Of a stretch of DNA of 64,000 bases, positions 46,236-55,909 are shown piece after piece. The notes beneath the pieces were generated by a model that searched no databases, was not told where the DNA came from, and was given only the letters and a program-made list of their open reading frames with translations. The first letter of the stretch is position 1, and every line of letters starts with the position of its first letter. Both the position numbers and the translations under genes were made by a program. Source of the DNA: Roseovarius sp. SCSIO 43702 (lineage in GTDB: Bacteria; Pseudomonadota; Alphaproteobacteria; Rhodobacterales; Rhodobacteraceae); NCBI RefSeq assembly GCF_019599045.1, contig NZ_CP080623.1:704501-768500 (forward strand). The letters are read 5' to 3'.

Positions 46236-47162
46236 TCAGGCTTTGCCCCGTGCGCGGGGATGCGCGGCGCTGTAGACCTCCATCAGGCGGGCGGTGTCGA
46301 CGCCGGTATAGGCCTGTGTCGTCGAGAGCGACGCGTGGCCCAGGAGTTCCTGGATCGCGCGCAGGTCGCCGCCGGCATTGAGCAGGTGGGTGGCGAAGCT
46401 GTGGCGCATGGCGTGGGGCGTGGCGGTGGCCGGAAGGCCGAGGCGCAGCCGCGTGCGCTCCACCGCCTTCTGCACCGCGCGCGGGCCCAGCGCGCGGCCG
46501 CGCAGCCCGAAGAAGAGCGGCGAGGCGCCCGTGATCGGGTGCGGGCAGAGCCGCGCGTAAAGCGTCACCGCGTCGCGTGCCGCCGCGAGGACCGGCACGA
46601 CACGCTCCTTGCCGCCCTTGCCGGTGATGCGCAGCGTCTCGGGAAGCGGCAGGTCGGCGCCGGTGAGCGACAGCGCCTCGGAGATCCGCAGCCCGCAACC
46701 GTAGAGAAGCGTCACGACGGCCGTGTCGCGCGCGGTGATCCAGGGGATGCCCGAGCTTTCGCCCACCGTCTCGATCACCTCGCGCGCCGCGCCGGGCGAG
46801 AGCGGGCGGGGCAGCTTGCGGGTGAATTTCGGCCCGCGCGCCGCGAGGACCGCGCTCGGGTCGAGCCCCTCGCGGTCGGCGAGGAAGCGGAAGAAGGATT
46901 TCACCGCCGAGAGCTTCCGCGCGAGGCTGCGCGGGCCGATGTCGCGCGCGCGCATATGCGCCATCCAGGCGCGCATGTCGGTCACGGTGACGCGGCCCAG
47001 CGCCGCGATCCCCGCCTCTCCGCCGGCATGTTCCGAGAAGAAGGCCAGGAACTCGGCCACGTCGCGCCCGTAGGCGTCGACCGTGTTGTCCGAAGCGCCG
47101 CGCAGCGCGCGCGCGGTGTCGAGCCAGGCCTGCAACGCGTCGCGGGCCGCGGGCGAGATCAC
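46236..47162 (-). CDS. xerC: Site-specific tyrosine recombinase XerC
   Basis: XerC (308 aa) resolves chromosome dimers at dif with XerD. The N-terminal SAM-like domain binds DNA. The catalytic residues are in YGCGLRISEAL (Arg), GKGGKERVVP (Lys), HAMRHSFATHLL (His and Arg), LLGHASLSTTQAYTG (His and the nucleophile Tyr). The start overlaps the DUF484 gene by 4 bp, the standard DUF484-xerC pairing, so this is the housekeeping recombinase and not a phage integrase. Confidence 0.95.
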   Translation of the reverse strand: MISPAARDALQAWLDTARALRGASDNTVDAYGRDVAEFLAFFSEHAGGEAGIAALGRVTVTDMRAWMAHMRARDIGPRSLARKLSAVKSFFRFLADREGLDPSAVLAARGPKFTRKLPRPLSPGAAREVIETVGESSGIPWITARDTAVVTLLYGCGLRISEALSLTGADLPLPETLRITGKGGKERVVPVLAAARDAVTLYARLCPHPITGASPLFFGLRGRALGPRAVQKAVERTRLRLGLPATATPHAMRHSFATHLLNAGGDLRAIQELLGHASLSTTQAYTGVDTARLMEVYSAAHPRARGKA

Positions 47163-47866
47163 GACAGCCAGCGCCGCATCGCGCGTTCGAACACCCCGCC
47201 GAAGAAGGCGAGCAGGTCGGTGCCCTGCTGGGGCGTGAACTGGTGCGGGTCCTCGGCGCCCATGACCAGCATGCCGGGCAGGCGCCCCTCGCCGAAGTCG
47301 AGCCGGATGCAGGCCTCGGAGCGGATGAACTGCGCGGCCTTGCCGTGCACCCGCGGGTCGGCCTCGTGGACCTGGCGAAGGGTCACGGGCCGGTCGGCGC
47401 GGGCGCGGCCCTGCGCCAGGTACGTCTCGACGAAGCCCAGCCCCGCGACCGAGAGCACGTCGCCCATGCGCCGGATCGAGGGATCCTCATCGTCCTGCAC
47501 CGATTCGAGGATGAGCCGCACCGAATCGACGCGCAGGATCTCGGCCACGTCGCCGCCGAGGTCGTGCAGGAAAGTCTCGAACTCGACCGGGTCGAGCATC
47601 CGCAGGATGGCGCGGTGGATGAGGTTGGTGCCCGCGAGGTTCTCGTAGGCCGCCGCGATGACGCTGCGATGCGTGTCCTCGAGCCGGTCCAGCCGCGCCT
47701 CGAGCCGGTCCATGGCGATGCCGCGCAGGTCGACGATATTGCCGCCCATGGCGCGTTCATTCGCGGCGATGAGCGCGCGCATCAGGTCATTGTCATCGAG
47801 GATGACATCGGGCTGCGTGATGATCTTCTCGCGCAGGGAAGGGTCCATGCGGGGTTTGCTGCTCAT
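47159..47866 (-). CDS. DUF484 family protein
   Basis: A 235-aa GAF-like protein of the DUF484 family, found just upstream of xerC in many proteobacteria. It begins LREKIITQPDVILDDNDLMRAL, then a coiled segment (RLEARLDRLEDTH), and ends with a GAF-like part (MLVMGAEDPHQFTPQQGTDLLAFFGGVFER). Role unknown. The promoter region upstream borders a G-run and the low-GC methyltransferase. Confidence 0.92.
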   Translation of the reverse strand: MSSKPRMDPSLREKIITQPDVILDDNDLMRALIAANERAMGGNIVDLRGIAMDRLEARLDRLEDTHRSVIAAAYENLAGTNLIHRAILRMLDPVEFETFLHDLGGDVAEILRVDSVRLILESVQDDEDPSIRRMGDVLSVAGLGFVETYLAQGRARADRPVTLRQVHEADPRVHGKAAQFIRSEACIRLDFGEGRLPGMLVMGAEDPHQFTPQQGTDLLAFFGGVFERAMRRWLS

Positions 47867-47954
47867 GCCTGCCTCGGGCCTTGGTGTTTTCGGGCCTTAT
47901 AGCATGGGGTTGCGGGGAAATCTTCACCTGATTTGGGAGAGGTGGCGGATTTTT

Positions 47955-47984
47955 GGGGGGTGGGTGGGGGGAGAGTGGGGTGGG
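47955..47984 (+). other. G-run, possible G-quadruplex
   Basis: Five G-runs (6, 3, 6, 4 and 3 G) separated by single T or AGAGT lie between the DUF484 gene and the low-GC methyltransferase. The loops are short enough for a four-stranded G structure on the plus strand. It sits exactly at the core/low-GC boundary. Confidence 0.5.
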
Positions 47985-47994
47985 TTTACCCTGC

Positions 47995-48798
47995 TCACGG
48001 AGTCTCGAACCCATAGAGTCCACGAGCACTGTCATCGTTCGAGCGCTTTAGCCGGCGTTGCGATGGTTTCAGTCCTTTGCGAAGTTGCGCATCACTGCTT
48101 AGCACTGGCAAGTCCAGAGCTTGATTCGATGCAAGAATTCCACGTGCGCCGTTTCGTTCAAAGATATGCAATTGCATGTTTTGCCAAGGCAGGTGTCCGG
48201 CGTCACGTAGTGCCGTCAAATCTTTAACAAAGTTGTGGCATTGAGTATTTTCGATCAGCAGGACGTGGCTCTTCGCACAATGAAACATATTGCTCAATGC
48301 TACCAGATGGCTAACGGCCGTATGAATATGCATTATCACGGCCTGACTATAGACTAGTTCCGCCTTCGGCCAATGAGACGAGTATGGCATTGTTATGTCT
48401 TGAACGCCTAATTTTCCGTATAACTCCGGATGCCGCGAGGTGGCCATCTCCAACTGTGTAAGACCCCGATCGCCACCACTTACTGCGCACTCAGGGAACA
48501 ATCGGTTTATATTGGCGACGTGGTCCCCACCGCCACAACCTACCTCGTGCACCGAGGCAGGTTGAAGATACGCCACTGCATCGAGAAGCAACTGATGGTT
48601 GGGATGCATACTCGCTCCCTTGAGACGCACCCGACCAGCATCAAAGTCAATATCTACATCCGCCGGGTCAACCTTCGTTATGAACTCGCTCTCGATGTCA
48701 TTCTTAATCCGCCGCGCATAACTATCACTGGTATAATTGTCCCAATCAAAGTCATCATCATAGAATCGGCGTTTCTTGTAAAACAGACGTTCAAGCAT
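47995..48798 (-). CDS. SAM-dependent methyltransferase, likely acquired
   Basis: A 267-aa protein. A basic, aromatic N-terminus (FYKKRRFYDDDFDWDNY) precedes a class I methyltransferase core with motif I VHEVGCGGGDHVANI (about residue 83). AVSGGDRGLTQLEMA follows, then a possible HLLIENTQC-type strand (HVLLIENTQCHNF). Its codons are visibly AT-richer than any neighbour, and the flanking sequence to about 48950 is similar, so it is probably a recent arrival. Such proteins often modify surface sugars or small molecules, but the substrate is unknown. No mobility gene remains. The 187-bp gap after its start holds no gene. Confidence 0.8.
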   Translation of the reverse strand: MLERLFYKKRRFYDDDFDWDNYTSDSYARRIKNDIESEFITKVDPADVDIDFDAGRVRLKGASMHPNHQLLLDAVAYLQPASVHEVGCGGGDHVANINRLFPECAVSGGDRGLTQLEMATSRHPELYGKLGVQDITMPYSSHWPKAELVYSQAVIMHIHTAVSHLVALSNMFHCAKSHVLLIENTQCHNFVKDLTALRDAGHLPWQNMQLHIFERNGARGILASNQALDLPVLSSDAQLRKGLKPSQRRLKRSNDDSARGLYGFETP

Positions 48799-48985
48799 TG
48801 ATAAAATATTGACTCCTGTAGCTTGTAACAGGTTTTGACCAAGATCGACCTTTATTCAACCCCTTTGGACTTGCTGTCATCCAGTAGTTGCAACACTTGA
48901 AATATAGCCTTTTCCCTTCCCACAGCCTCAAGAACGCCGGCCGGATCGCTCCGACGGGCGTCCGAGACCATCGGCGATCCAGCCC

Positions 48986-49639
48986 TCACAAGATCTTCTG
49001 CCCCGTCTTCTCCCAGTCCTTCATGAACGCATCGAGCCCCTTGTCGGTGAGGGGGTGGTCGGCCATCGCCTTGATCACCTTGGGCGGCGCGGTCATCACG
49101 TCGGCGCCGATCATGGCGGATTGATGCGCGTGGTTCACGGTGCGGATCGAGGCGGCGAGGATCTGGGTTTCGTAGCCGTAATTGTCATAGACCTGCCGGA
49201 TGTCGGCGATGAGCTCCATCCCGTCGAGGTTGATGTCGTCGAGCCGCCCGATGAAGGGCGAGATGAAGGTCGCCCCCGCCTTGGCCGCCAGCAACGCCTG
49301 GTTGGCCGAGAAGCACAGCGTCACGTTGACCATGTTGCCCTCGCCCGAGAGCACCTTGCACGCCTTGAGCCCGGCCCAGGTGAGCGGCACCTTCACGGCG
49401 ATGTTGTCGGCGATCCTGGCGAGCTTGCGGCCCTCGGCGATCATCTCGTCGGCCTCGAGCGCCACGACCTCGGCCGAGACGGGGCCGTCGACCATCCCCG
49501 CGATCTCCTTCGTGACCTCGAGGATGTCGCGGCCCGATTTCAGGATCAGCGAGGGGTTGGTGGTGACACCGTCCACCATCCCGAGGTCGTTGAGCTCGGC
49601 GATCTGGTCGACTTCGGCGGTATCGACGAAAAATTTCAT
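48986..49639 (-). CDS. fsa: Fructose-6-phosphate aldolase/transaldolase-like protein
   Basis: A 217-aa small transaldolase of the FSA/TalC group. It starts [13 protein letters not shown], with [13 protein letters not shown] near residue 26, the Schiff-base lysine in [15 protein letters not shown] (about residue 85), and [14 protein letters not shown] (about 125). Short members are decameric and either cleave fructose-6-phosphate or act as transaldolases in the pentose phosphate pathway; sequence alone does not decide. Divergent from priA. Confidence 0.94.
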   Translation of the reverse strand: MKFFVDTAEVDQIAELNDLGMVDGVTTNPSLILKSGRDILEVTKEIAGMVDGPVSAEVVALEADEMIAEGRKLARIADNIAVKVPLTWAGLKACKVLSGEGNMVNVTLCFSANQALLAAKAGATFISPFIGRLDDINLDGMELIADIRQVYDNYGYETQILAASIRTVNHAHQSAMIGADVMTAPPKVIKAMADHPLTDKGLDAFMKDWEKTGQKIL

Positions 49640-49720
49640 GGCGCATCCCTCCGGCGGATTGGCATATCTGTCGCGACGGGTGTACCCCATGCCAAAGCCT
49701 GCCGAAACCCCTGACGCGAG

Positions 49721-51928
49721 GTGCGCGTGTCGCCGCAACCGCCCGGATTTTTCGACCACGGAGAGCTGATCTCGGTGCTGACGACGCAACCGCTTGACCG
49801 GACGCTCGATTACCGCGCGCCCGAGGGCGGGGCGCAGGCGGGAGCGTTCGTCGAGGTGCCGCTCGGGCCGCGCAAGGTGCTGGGCGTGGTCTGGGGGCCG
49901 GGGCGGGGCGATTTCGACCTCGCGAAGGTGCGCCATGCGAATCGCGTGCTGGACGTGGCGCCGATGCGCGAGGAGATGCAGGAGTTCCTGACCCGCGCGG
50001 GGGACTACACGCTGACGCCCCTCTCGGCGATGCTGCGCCTTGCCACGCGCGCGCCGGGCCTGGGCGATCCGCCCTCGATGCGCAAGGTCTATCGCGCCGG
50101 CCACGCCACGCCCGAGCGGATGACGGATGCGCGCGCCCGCGTGCTGGCGGTGCTCGAGGCGTATGGCGGGCTGGCCTTCACGCTGGGGGAGCTGGCCGAT
50201 CACGCGGGCGTGTCGTCCTCGGTGATCAAGGGCCTCGTCAAGCTGGGCGCGGTGGTCGAGGAGGAGGCGCCGCGCGACCTGCCCTATGCGCCGCTCGACC
50301 TCGCGCGCCCCGGCCCCGAGCTGACGCCCGACCAGGCGGCCGCCGCCGAGGCGCTCCGGCAGGGGATTGCCGGGGGTGGCTATGGCACCACGCTCTTGCG
50401 CGGCGTCACCGGCTCGGGCAAGACCGAGGTGTATCTCGAGGCGGTGGCGGAATGCCTGCGGCAGGGCCGCCAGGCGCTGGTCCTGCTGCCCGAGATCGCG
50501 CTCACCGAGGAGTTCCTGCGCCGCCTGCGCGCCCGCTTCGGCGCCATGCCCGCCGAGTGGCATTCGGGCGTGACCATGACCGAACGCCGCCGCGCGTGGA
50601 AGATGGTGGGCGAGGGCGGCTGCCAGGTGGTCGTCGGCGCGCGCTCGGCGCTGTTCCTGCCGTTCTGCGACCTCGGCCTCATCGTCGTCGACGAGGAGCA
50701 TGACAGTTCCTACAAGCAGGAGGACGGCGTTCTCTACAACGCGCGGGACATGGCGGTGCTGCGCGCGTCGATCTGCGGCGCGCAGGTGGTGCTGGCCTCG
50801 GCCACGCCCAGCCTCGAGACATGGGTCAATGCCGAGGCGGGGAAATACGCCCGGCTCGACCTCGGCGCGCGGTTCGGCGAGGCGGTGATGCCCGAGCTGC
50901 GCGCGATCGACATGCGGGCCGAGGATCTGCCGGGCAGCCGCTGGATCTCGCCCACCCTGCAGGCGGCGGCGCGGGCGCGGATCGAGCGGGGCGAGCAGGT
51001 GCTCTTCTTCCTCAACCGGCGCGGCTATGCCCCGGTCACGATCTGCCGCGCCTGCGGGCACCAGATCGGCTGCCCCCACTGCGACGCGCGCATGGTCGAG
51101 CACCGTTTCCTCGGGCGGCTCATGTGCCACCAATGCGGCGAGACGGCGCCCCTGCCCGCGGCCTGCCCCGCCTGCGAGGTGGAGGGCAAGCTGGCGGCGG
51201 TCGGCCCGGGGGTCGAGCGGCTGGCCGAGGAGGCGGCCGCGCTTTTCCCCGAGGCGCGGATCGCGACGCTCTCGTCGGACCTTTTCGGCTCGGCCCGCGC
51301 GCTCAAGGCCGAGATCGCGGCCATCGGGGCGGGCGGCGCCGATATCGTGATCGGCACGCAGCTCGTCGCCAAGGGGCACAACTTTCCGAACCTCACGCTC
51401 GTGGGCGTGATCGACGCCGATCTCGGGCTCCAGGGCTCGGACCTGCGCGCGGCGGAGCGCACGTTTCAACTGATGCGGCAGGTGGCGGGGCGCGCGGGGC
51501 GGGCCGAGAAGCCGGGCACGGCGCTTCTCCAGACGTTCCAGCCCGAGCATCCGGTCATCCGCGCGATCCTCGCGGGCGACGAGGAGGGGTTCTGGCGGGC
51601 CGAGGCGCGCGAGCGCGAGGCGGCGGGCGTGCCGCCCTTCGGGCGCATGGCGGGCATCATCCTCTCGTCTCCCGACCCGCAGGAGGCGTTCGACGCGGGC
51701 AGCGCGCTCGCGCGGCGCGACGGACCCTTGCGCGCGGCCGGCGCGCAGGTCTACGGTCCCGCCGCCGCCCCCGTCGCGCGCATCCGGGGCCGCCACCGCG
51801 TGCGCCTTCTGGTCAAGGCGCCCAAGGGCACCGCGCTGCAACCGGCCATCGCCGAATGGATCGGCCAGATCCGGCCCTCGGCCAACCTGCGCCTCACCGT
51901 CGACATCGACCCGCAGAGTTTCCTTTGA
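49721..51928 (+). CDS. priA: Primosomal replication restart helicase PriA
   Basis: PriA (735 aa) reloads the replisome at stalled forks. The N-terminal 3'-DNA-binding domain is followed by a winged helix. The helicase core has Walker [15 protein letters not shown] (about residue 235) and DEEH in [15 protein letters not shown] (about 325). The zinc-binding cysteines follow ([27 protein letters not shown]), then [17 protein letters not shown] [12 protein letters not shown]. All expected motifs are intact. GTG 49721 or GTG 49727 could start it. Confidence 0.96.
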   Translation: MRVSPQPPGFFDHGELISVLTTQPLDRTLDYRAPEGGAQAGAFVEVPLGPRKVLGVVWGPGRGDFDLAKVRHANRVLDVAPMREEMQEFLTRAGDYTLTPLSAMLRLATRAPGLGDPPSMRKVYRAGHATPERMTDARARVLAVLEAYGGLAFTLGELADHAGVSSSVIKGLVKLGAVVEEEAPRDLPYAPLDLARPGPELTPDQAAAAEALRQGIAGGGYGTTLLRGVTGSGKTEVYLEAVAECLRQGRQALVLLPEIALTEEFLRRLRARFGAMPAEWHSGVTMTERRRAWKMVGEGGCQVVVGARSALFLPFCDLGLIVVDEEHDSSYKQEDGVLYNARDMAVLRASICGAQVVLASATPSLETWVNAEAGKYARLDLGARFGEAVMPELRAIDMRAEDLPGSRWISPTLQAAARARIERGEQVLFFLNRRGYAPVTICRACGHQIGCPHCDARMVEHRFLGRLMCHQCGETAPLPAACPACEVEGKLAAVGPGVERLAEEAAALFPEARIATLSSDLFGSARALKAEIAAIGAGGADIVIGTQLVAKGHNFPNLTLVGVIDADLGLQGSDLRAAERTFQLMRQVAGRAGRAEKPGTALLQTFQPEHPVIRAILAGDEEGFWRAEAREREAAGVPPFGRMAGIILSSPDPQEAFDAGSALARRDGPLRAAGAQVYGPAAAPVARIRGRHRVRLLVKAPKGTALQPAIAEWIGQIRPSANLRLTVDIDPQSFL

Positions 51929-52000
51929 GGCAGCGCGCATCCCGACCCAGACCGCAGAACCCGCTTGAACCTTCCCGGCGGCGCGCCTAGGCTCTGGCTC

Positions 52001-52092
52001 ACCTCGGGGTGTCCCAGGCCTCTGGCCGGGACTGAGATGCGGCTCCCGCGAACCCGTTGAACCTGAACCGGCTAGAACCGGCGGAGGGAAGG
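52001..52092 (+). promoter_or_regulatory. TPP riboswitch (THI element)
   Basis: The conserved blocks are present in order: CTCGGGGTGTCC (from 52004), GGGACTGAGATG (52028-52039) and ACCCGTTGAACCTGAACCGG (52052-52071), ending CGGAGGGAAGG. It lies 58 bp before thiB. A CCCTCT at 52117-52122 can pair with AGAGGG (52137-52142) in the thiB ribosome-binding site, so control is probably at translation initiation. Confidence 0.95.
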
Positions 52093-52149
52093 TTCTCGCG
52101 CGGATCGCGCCCCTTGCCCTCTCGCTCGCCAAGACAAGAGGGAAAGATC

Positions 52150-53133
52150 ATGAAGTATCTTGGATTTGCAGCGGGATTCCTGAGTGTAAGTGCGGTCGCC
52201 GCGGCCGCCGACACGCGGGAGTTGACCGTCTATACCTATGACAGTTTTGTCGCCGACTGGGGGCCGGGGCCCAAGATCGAGGCGGCGTTCGAGGCGACCT
52301 GCGACTGCGACCTGAAATTCGTGGGCGTCGAGGATGGCGCGGCGCTCCTGGCGCGGGTGCGTCTCGAGGGGGAGCGGTCGGAGGCGGACGTGGTCCTCGG
52401 GCTCGACACCAACCTCATGGCGGCGGCCACCGAAACGGGCCTTTTCGCGCCAAGCGGCGTCGAGGCTGCCTATGACCTGCCCGTCGAATGGGCCGATCCG
52501 GTCTTCGTGCCCTATGACTGGGGCTATTTCGCCTTTGTCCACGACAAGGGCCTCGAGCCGCCCGCGAATTTCCGCGCGCTTGGCGAAAGCGAGGTGAGCA
52601 TCGTGATCCAGGACCCGCGCTCCTCGACGCCAGGGCTTGGCCTTCTGATGTGGGTCAAGGCCGCGCATGGCGACGACGCGCCCGCGATCTGGGAGGAGTT
52701 GGCCGACAACATCGTGACGGTGACCAAGGGCTGGTCCGAGGCCTATGGCCTTTTCCTCGAGGGGGAGGCCGACATGGTGCTGAGCTACACGACCTCGCCG
52801 GCCTATCACCTCATCGCCGAGGAGGACGCGGGCAAGGCGGCGGCGGTCTTCGACGAGGGCCATTACATGCAGGTCGAGGTGGCGGCCCTGATGGAGACGA
52901 GCGACACGCCCGACCTCGGGCGCGAGTTTCTGCAATTCCTCGTGAGTGACGCGGCGCAGTCGATCCTGCCCACGACCAACTGGATGTATCCCGCCGTGAT
53001 GCCGGAGGGCGGGTTGCCCGACGGGTTCGGCCAACTCGTGACCCCCGAGGACGCGCTTCTCTTCCCGCCCGAGGAGGCGGCCGCGATCCGTGACGAAGCG
53101 CTCGACGAATGGCTGCGCGCGCTCAGCCGGTAA
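52150..53133 (+). CDS. thiB: Thiamine ABC transporter substrate-binding protein
   Basis: ThiB (327 aa) binds thiamine and its phosphates in the periplasm. A signal peptide (LGFAAGFLSVSAVAAAA) precedes the family start LTVYTYDSFVADWGPGP. Binding-site regions include VFVPYDWGYFAFVHD and SSTPGLGLLMWVKA. It is under a TPP riboswitch and overlaps thiP by 25 bp, so uptake shuts off when TPP is sufficient. Confidence 0.96.
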   Translation: MKYLGFAAGFLSVSAVAAAADTRELTVYTYDSFVADWGPGPKIEAAFEATCDCDLKFVGVEDGAALLARVRLEGERSEADVVLGLDTNLMAAATETGLFAPSGVEAAYDLPVEWADPVFVPYDWGYFAFVHDKGLEPPANFRALGESEVSIVIQDPRSSTPGLGLLMWVKAAHGDDAPAIWEELADNIVTVTKGWSEAYGLFLEGEADMVLSYTTSPAYHLIAEEDAGKAAAVFDEGHYMQVEVAALMETSDTPDLGREFLQFLVSDAAQSILPTTNWMYPAVMPEGGLPDGFGQLVTPEDALLFPPEEAAAIRDEALDEWLRALSR

Positions 53134-54665
53134 GCGCGTGGCCGGGGGCCGTTGCCGCCGCGCTGGTGGCGGCGGTGATCCTGGGCACGCTGGGCACCGT
53201 CGCGGCCACGGCCGAGGCGGGCGGCCGCTTCGCGCCGGGTGACTGGGCGGCGCTGCGCTTCACGCTGGTGCAGGCGGTGCTCTCGGCGGTGCTGAGCGTC
53301 GGGCTTGCCGTGCCGGTGGCACGCGCGCTGGCGCGGCGGCGTTTCCGGGGGCGCGCGGCGCTCGTCGCGCTTTTGGGCGCGCCCTTCATCCTGCCCGTCA
53401 TCGTGGCGGTGCTGGGCCTCGTCACCGTCTTCGGCCGCGCGGGCTGGGTGAGCGCGGGCCTCGGCCTTCTGGGCCTGCCGCCGCTTTCGATCTACGGGCT
53501 GCACGGCGTGGTGCTCGCGCATGTCTTCTTCAACCTGCCGCTGGCCACCCGGCTCATCCTCCAGGGCTGGCAGGAGGTGCCGGACGAACGCTTCCGCCTT
53601 GCCGCGCAGCTTCGGATCGAGGGCTGGGCCATGTGGCGCCTGATCGAGTGGCCGATGCTCTCGCGGGTGGTGCCGGGGGCGCTGGCGGTCGTCTTCGCGC
53701 TTTGCCTCACGAGCTTCGCGGTCGCGCTGACGCTCGGGGGCGGGCCGCGCGCGACGACGATCGAGTTGGCGATCTACCAGGCGTTCCGCTTCGATTTCGA
53801 CCTCGGCCGCGCGGCGCTCCTGTCGGGGGTGCAGCTCGTGCTGACCATCGCCGCCGCCTCGCTCGCGCTGGCCGCCGGGGCGGGCGCGGGGTTCGGCGCG
53901 GGGCTGGGCCGCGCGGTGCGGCGCTGGGACGCGCGGGGGCGGGCGGCGCGCGCGGGCGACGCGGCGTGGATCGCGCTCGCCGCCGTTTTCCTGATCGTGC
54001 CGCTGGCCGCGATCGTGGCGGCGGGGCTGCCGGGGCTCGCGGACCTGCCGGTGCAGGTCTGGCGCGCGGCGGGCGTGTCGCTCCTGGTGGCGGCGGGCAG
54101 CACGGCGCTGGTCCTCGCGCTCGCCCTGCCGATGGCGGCGGCGGTGGCGCGGGGGCGGATGGGCGTGGTCGAGGTCTCGGGGCTCCTCGGCCTCGCGGCC
54201 TCGCCGCTGGTGATCGGCACGGGGCTTTTCATCCTCGTGCGGCCGGTGGCCGACCCCTTCGCGCTCGCCCTGCCGGTCACGGCGCTGGTCAACGCGGTGA
54301 TGGCGCTGCCCTTCGCGCTGCGCATCCTCGGGCCGGCGGCGCGCGAGGCCGTGGCGGCGCATGGGCGGCTGGCGCTGGGGCTGCAGATCACCGGATGGCG
54401 GTTCATGGCGCTGGTGATGATCCCGCGCCTGCGCGCGCAGATCGGCTTTGCCGCGGGGCTGTCGGCGGCGCTGTCGATGGGCGATCTGGGCGTCATCGCG
54501 CTTTTCGCCGATCCCGAGACGGCGACGCTCCCCCTGCAGGTCTACCGCCTGATGGGCGCCTACCGGATGGAGCAGGCGGCGGGCGCGGCGCTCTTGTTGC
54601 TGGTGCTGTCGCTCGCGCTTTTCTGGACGCTCGATCGCGGGGGGCGGTGGCATGCTGAGGCTTGA
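53109..54665 (+). CDS. thiP: Thiamine ABC transporter permease
   Basis: ThiP (518 aa) is a fused double permease with about twelve membrane segments in two homologous halves. Each half carries an EAA-like loop: ELRIEGWAMWRLIEWPM-type QLRIEGWAMWRLIEWP in the first and GLQITGWRFMALVMIP in the second. It partners ThiB and ThiQ. The overlap with thiB (25 bp) and thiQ (14 bp) indicates a tightly coupled operon. Confidence 0.95.
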   Translation: MAARAQPVSAWPGAVAAALVAAVILGTLGTVAATAEAGGRFAPGDWAALRFTLVQAVLSAVLSVGLAVPVARALARRRFRGRAALVALLGAPFILPVIVAVLGLVTVFGRAGWVSAGLGLLGLPPLSIYGLHGVVLAHVFFNLPLATRLILQGWQEVPDERFRLAAQLRIEGWAMWRLIEWPMLSRVVPGALAVVFALCLTSFAVALTLGGGPRATTIELAIYQAFRFDFDLGRAALLSGVQLVLTIAAASLALAAGAGAGFGAGLGRAVRRWDARGRAARAGDAAWIALAAVFLIVPLAAIVAAGLPGLADLPVQVWRAAGVSLLVAAGSTALVLALALPMAAAVARGRMGVVEVSGLLGLAASPLVIGTGLFILVRPVADPFALALPVTALVNAVMALPFALRILGPAAREAVAAHGRLALGLQITGWRFMALVMIPRLRAQIGFAAGLSAALSMGDLGVIALFADPETATLPLQVYRLMGAYRMEQAAGAALLLLVLSLALFWTLDRGGRWHAEA

Positions 54666-55338
54666 GGGCTGCGTGATCCGCGCGGGCGAGTTCGAGCTGC
54701 GCGCCGATCTCGCGGTGCAGAAGGGCCGCCGGGTGGCCGTCATCGGACCCTCGGGCGGGGGCAAGACCACGCTTCTCGAGGCTGTGGCGGGATTCATCCG
54801 GCCCGTGGAGGGGCGCATCACGTGGGAGGGGCGCGACCTCGGCCCGCTCGCGCCCGGCGCGCGGCCCGTGGCGATGCTGTTCCAGGAGGGCAATCTTTTC
54901 CCCCACCTCACCGCCGCGCAGAACGTGGGGCTGGGCCTCGCGCCGCGTCTCGCCATGGCGGGCGATGCGCGGGTGACGCAGGCGCTCGGGCGGGTGGGCC
55001 TTGCCGGGCTCGAGCGGCGCCAGCCTTCGGAAATGTCGGGCGGGCAGCGGGCGCGCGTGGCGCTCGCGCGCGTGCTGGTGCAGCGGCGCGACCTGCTGCT
55101 GCTCGACGAGCCCTTCGCGGCGCTCGGCCCGGCGCTCAGGGCCGAGATGCTCGACATGGTGGCCGATCTCGCCGCCGAAACGGGCGCCACGGTGCTGATG
55201 GTCAGCCACCATCCCGACGACGCGCGCCGCATCGCCGACGAGGTGATCGTCGTGGCCGAGGGCCGCGCGGCCCCGCCGGTGGAGACGCGCGCGCTTTTCG
55301 CCGATCCGCCTCCGGTGCTGCGGCGCTACCTCGGGTAG
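54652..55338 (+). CDS. thiQ: Thiamine ABC transporter ATP-binding protein
   Basis: ThiQ (228 aa) powers thiamine import. Walker A is IGPSGGGKTTLLEAV (about residue 31), the Q-loop is MLFQEGNLFPHLT, the signature is EMSGGQRARVALARV (about 126), Walker B is LLLLDEPFAALG and the switch His is in MVSHHPDDAR. Small size and the EGNLFPHLT motif fit ThiQ. Last gene of the thiBPQ operon. Confidence 0.95.
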   Translation: MLRLEGCVIRAGEFELRADLAVQKGRRVAVIGPSGGGKTTLLEAVAGFIRPVEGRITWEGRDLGPLAPGARPVAMLFQEGNLFPHLTAAQNVGLGLAPRLAMAGDARVTQALGRVGLAGLERRQPSEMSGGQRARVALARVLVQRRDLLLLDEPFAALGPALRAEMLDMVADLAAETGATVLMVSHHPDDARRIADEVIVVAEGRAAPPVETRALFADPPPVLRRYLG

Positions 55339-55340
55339 TC

Positions 55341-55781
55341 TCAGCGGTGCTCGGGCGGCACCCAGTCCTGCGGCGGCCCGTTCCAGAAGCGGTTCGGGTT
55401 GTCCTCGTCCAGCCCGCGTTTGTGGCGGGTGCGGATGGCGGGGGTGACGAAGATGACCGGCTCCTCGTAGGGGTGGGCGTGGTAGAGCGCCTCGAGAAGC
55501 GGCGTAAGCCGGGTTTCATCCGCGAGGAAGAGGGAAAGCTCGACGCAGGGCACCTCGACCGTGTCCGGGGTGGCGGGATTGCGGCCGGTGCCCAGCGAGC
55601 GGAAGCTCTGGCGGCCCGGCGCGGTCGAGAAGCTGACCCGGTCATAGTCGCCGTATGTCAGGCCATCGACCGCGAGGACCGCCGCGAGCAGGCGGTCGGT
55701 ATGTGTCTCGGGCACCTGGACCGAGACGCGAAGGCCCGACTGGGTGGTGAACCGTTCGGAAGCGGGGGCGGGCAGGGGCAT
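55341..55781 (-). CDS. YqfO/CutA-like domain protein
   Basis: A 146-aa cytosolic protein resembling the PII/CutA-like domain inserted in Nif3/YqfO proteins. Typical segments are VQVPETHTDRLLAAV (about residue 20), YDRVSFSTAPGRQSFRSLG and LLEALYHAHPYEEPVIFV (about 100). HPYEEP is the hallmark. The rest of Nif3 is absent, so this is a stand-alone version; its function is unknown. ATG 55781 has AGAGGAGA upstream. It converges on thiQ with a 2-bp gap. Confidence 0.78.
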   Translation of the reverse strand: MPLPAPASERFTTQSGLRVSVQVPETHTDRLLAAVLAVDGLTYGDYDRVSFSTAPGRQSFRSLGTGRNPATPDTVEVPCVELSLFLADETRLTPLLEALYHAHPYEEPVIFVTPAIRTRHKRGLDEDNPNRFWNGPPQDWVPPEHR

Positions 55782-55909
55782 GGGCGGTCTCCTCTTTGCC
55801 ATCCCTTCTGACCCGCCGGCGCGGGAAGGCACAGCGCGAACGGTTCGTCCGGGGCCGAAGCGTCGGGGCGAAGGGGCGGGCGCGGGGCGCGCACCCCTTC
55901 GCCGACACG

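Noticed and set aside
46236..47162. XerC considered as an integrase of the adjacent low-GC island
   Set aside because: It is GC-rich, intact and paired with DUF484, which is the housekeeping arrangement.
49640..52132. Long minus-strand frame running through priA into fsa
   Set aside because: Only its end (from 49639 down) is the real fsa gene. The rest is an antisense shadow of priA.
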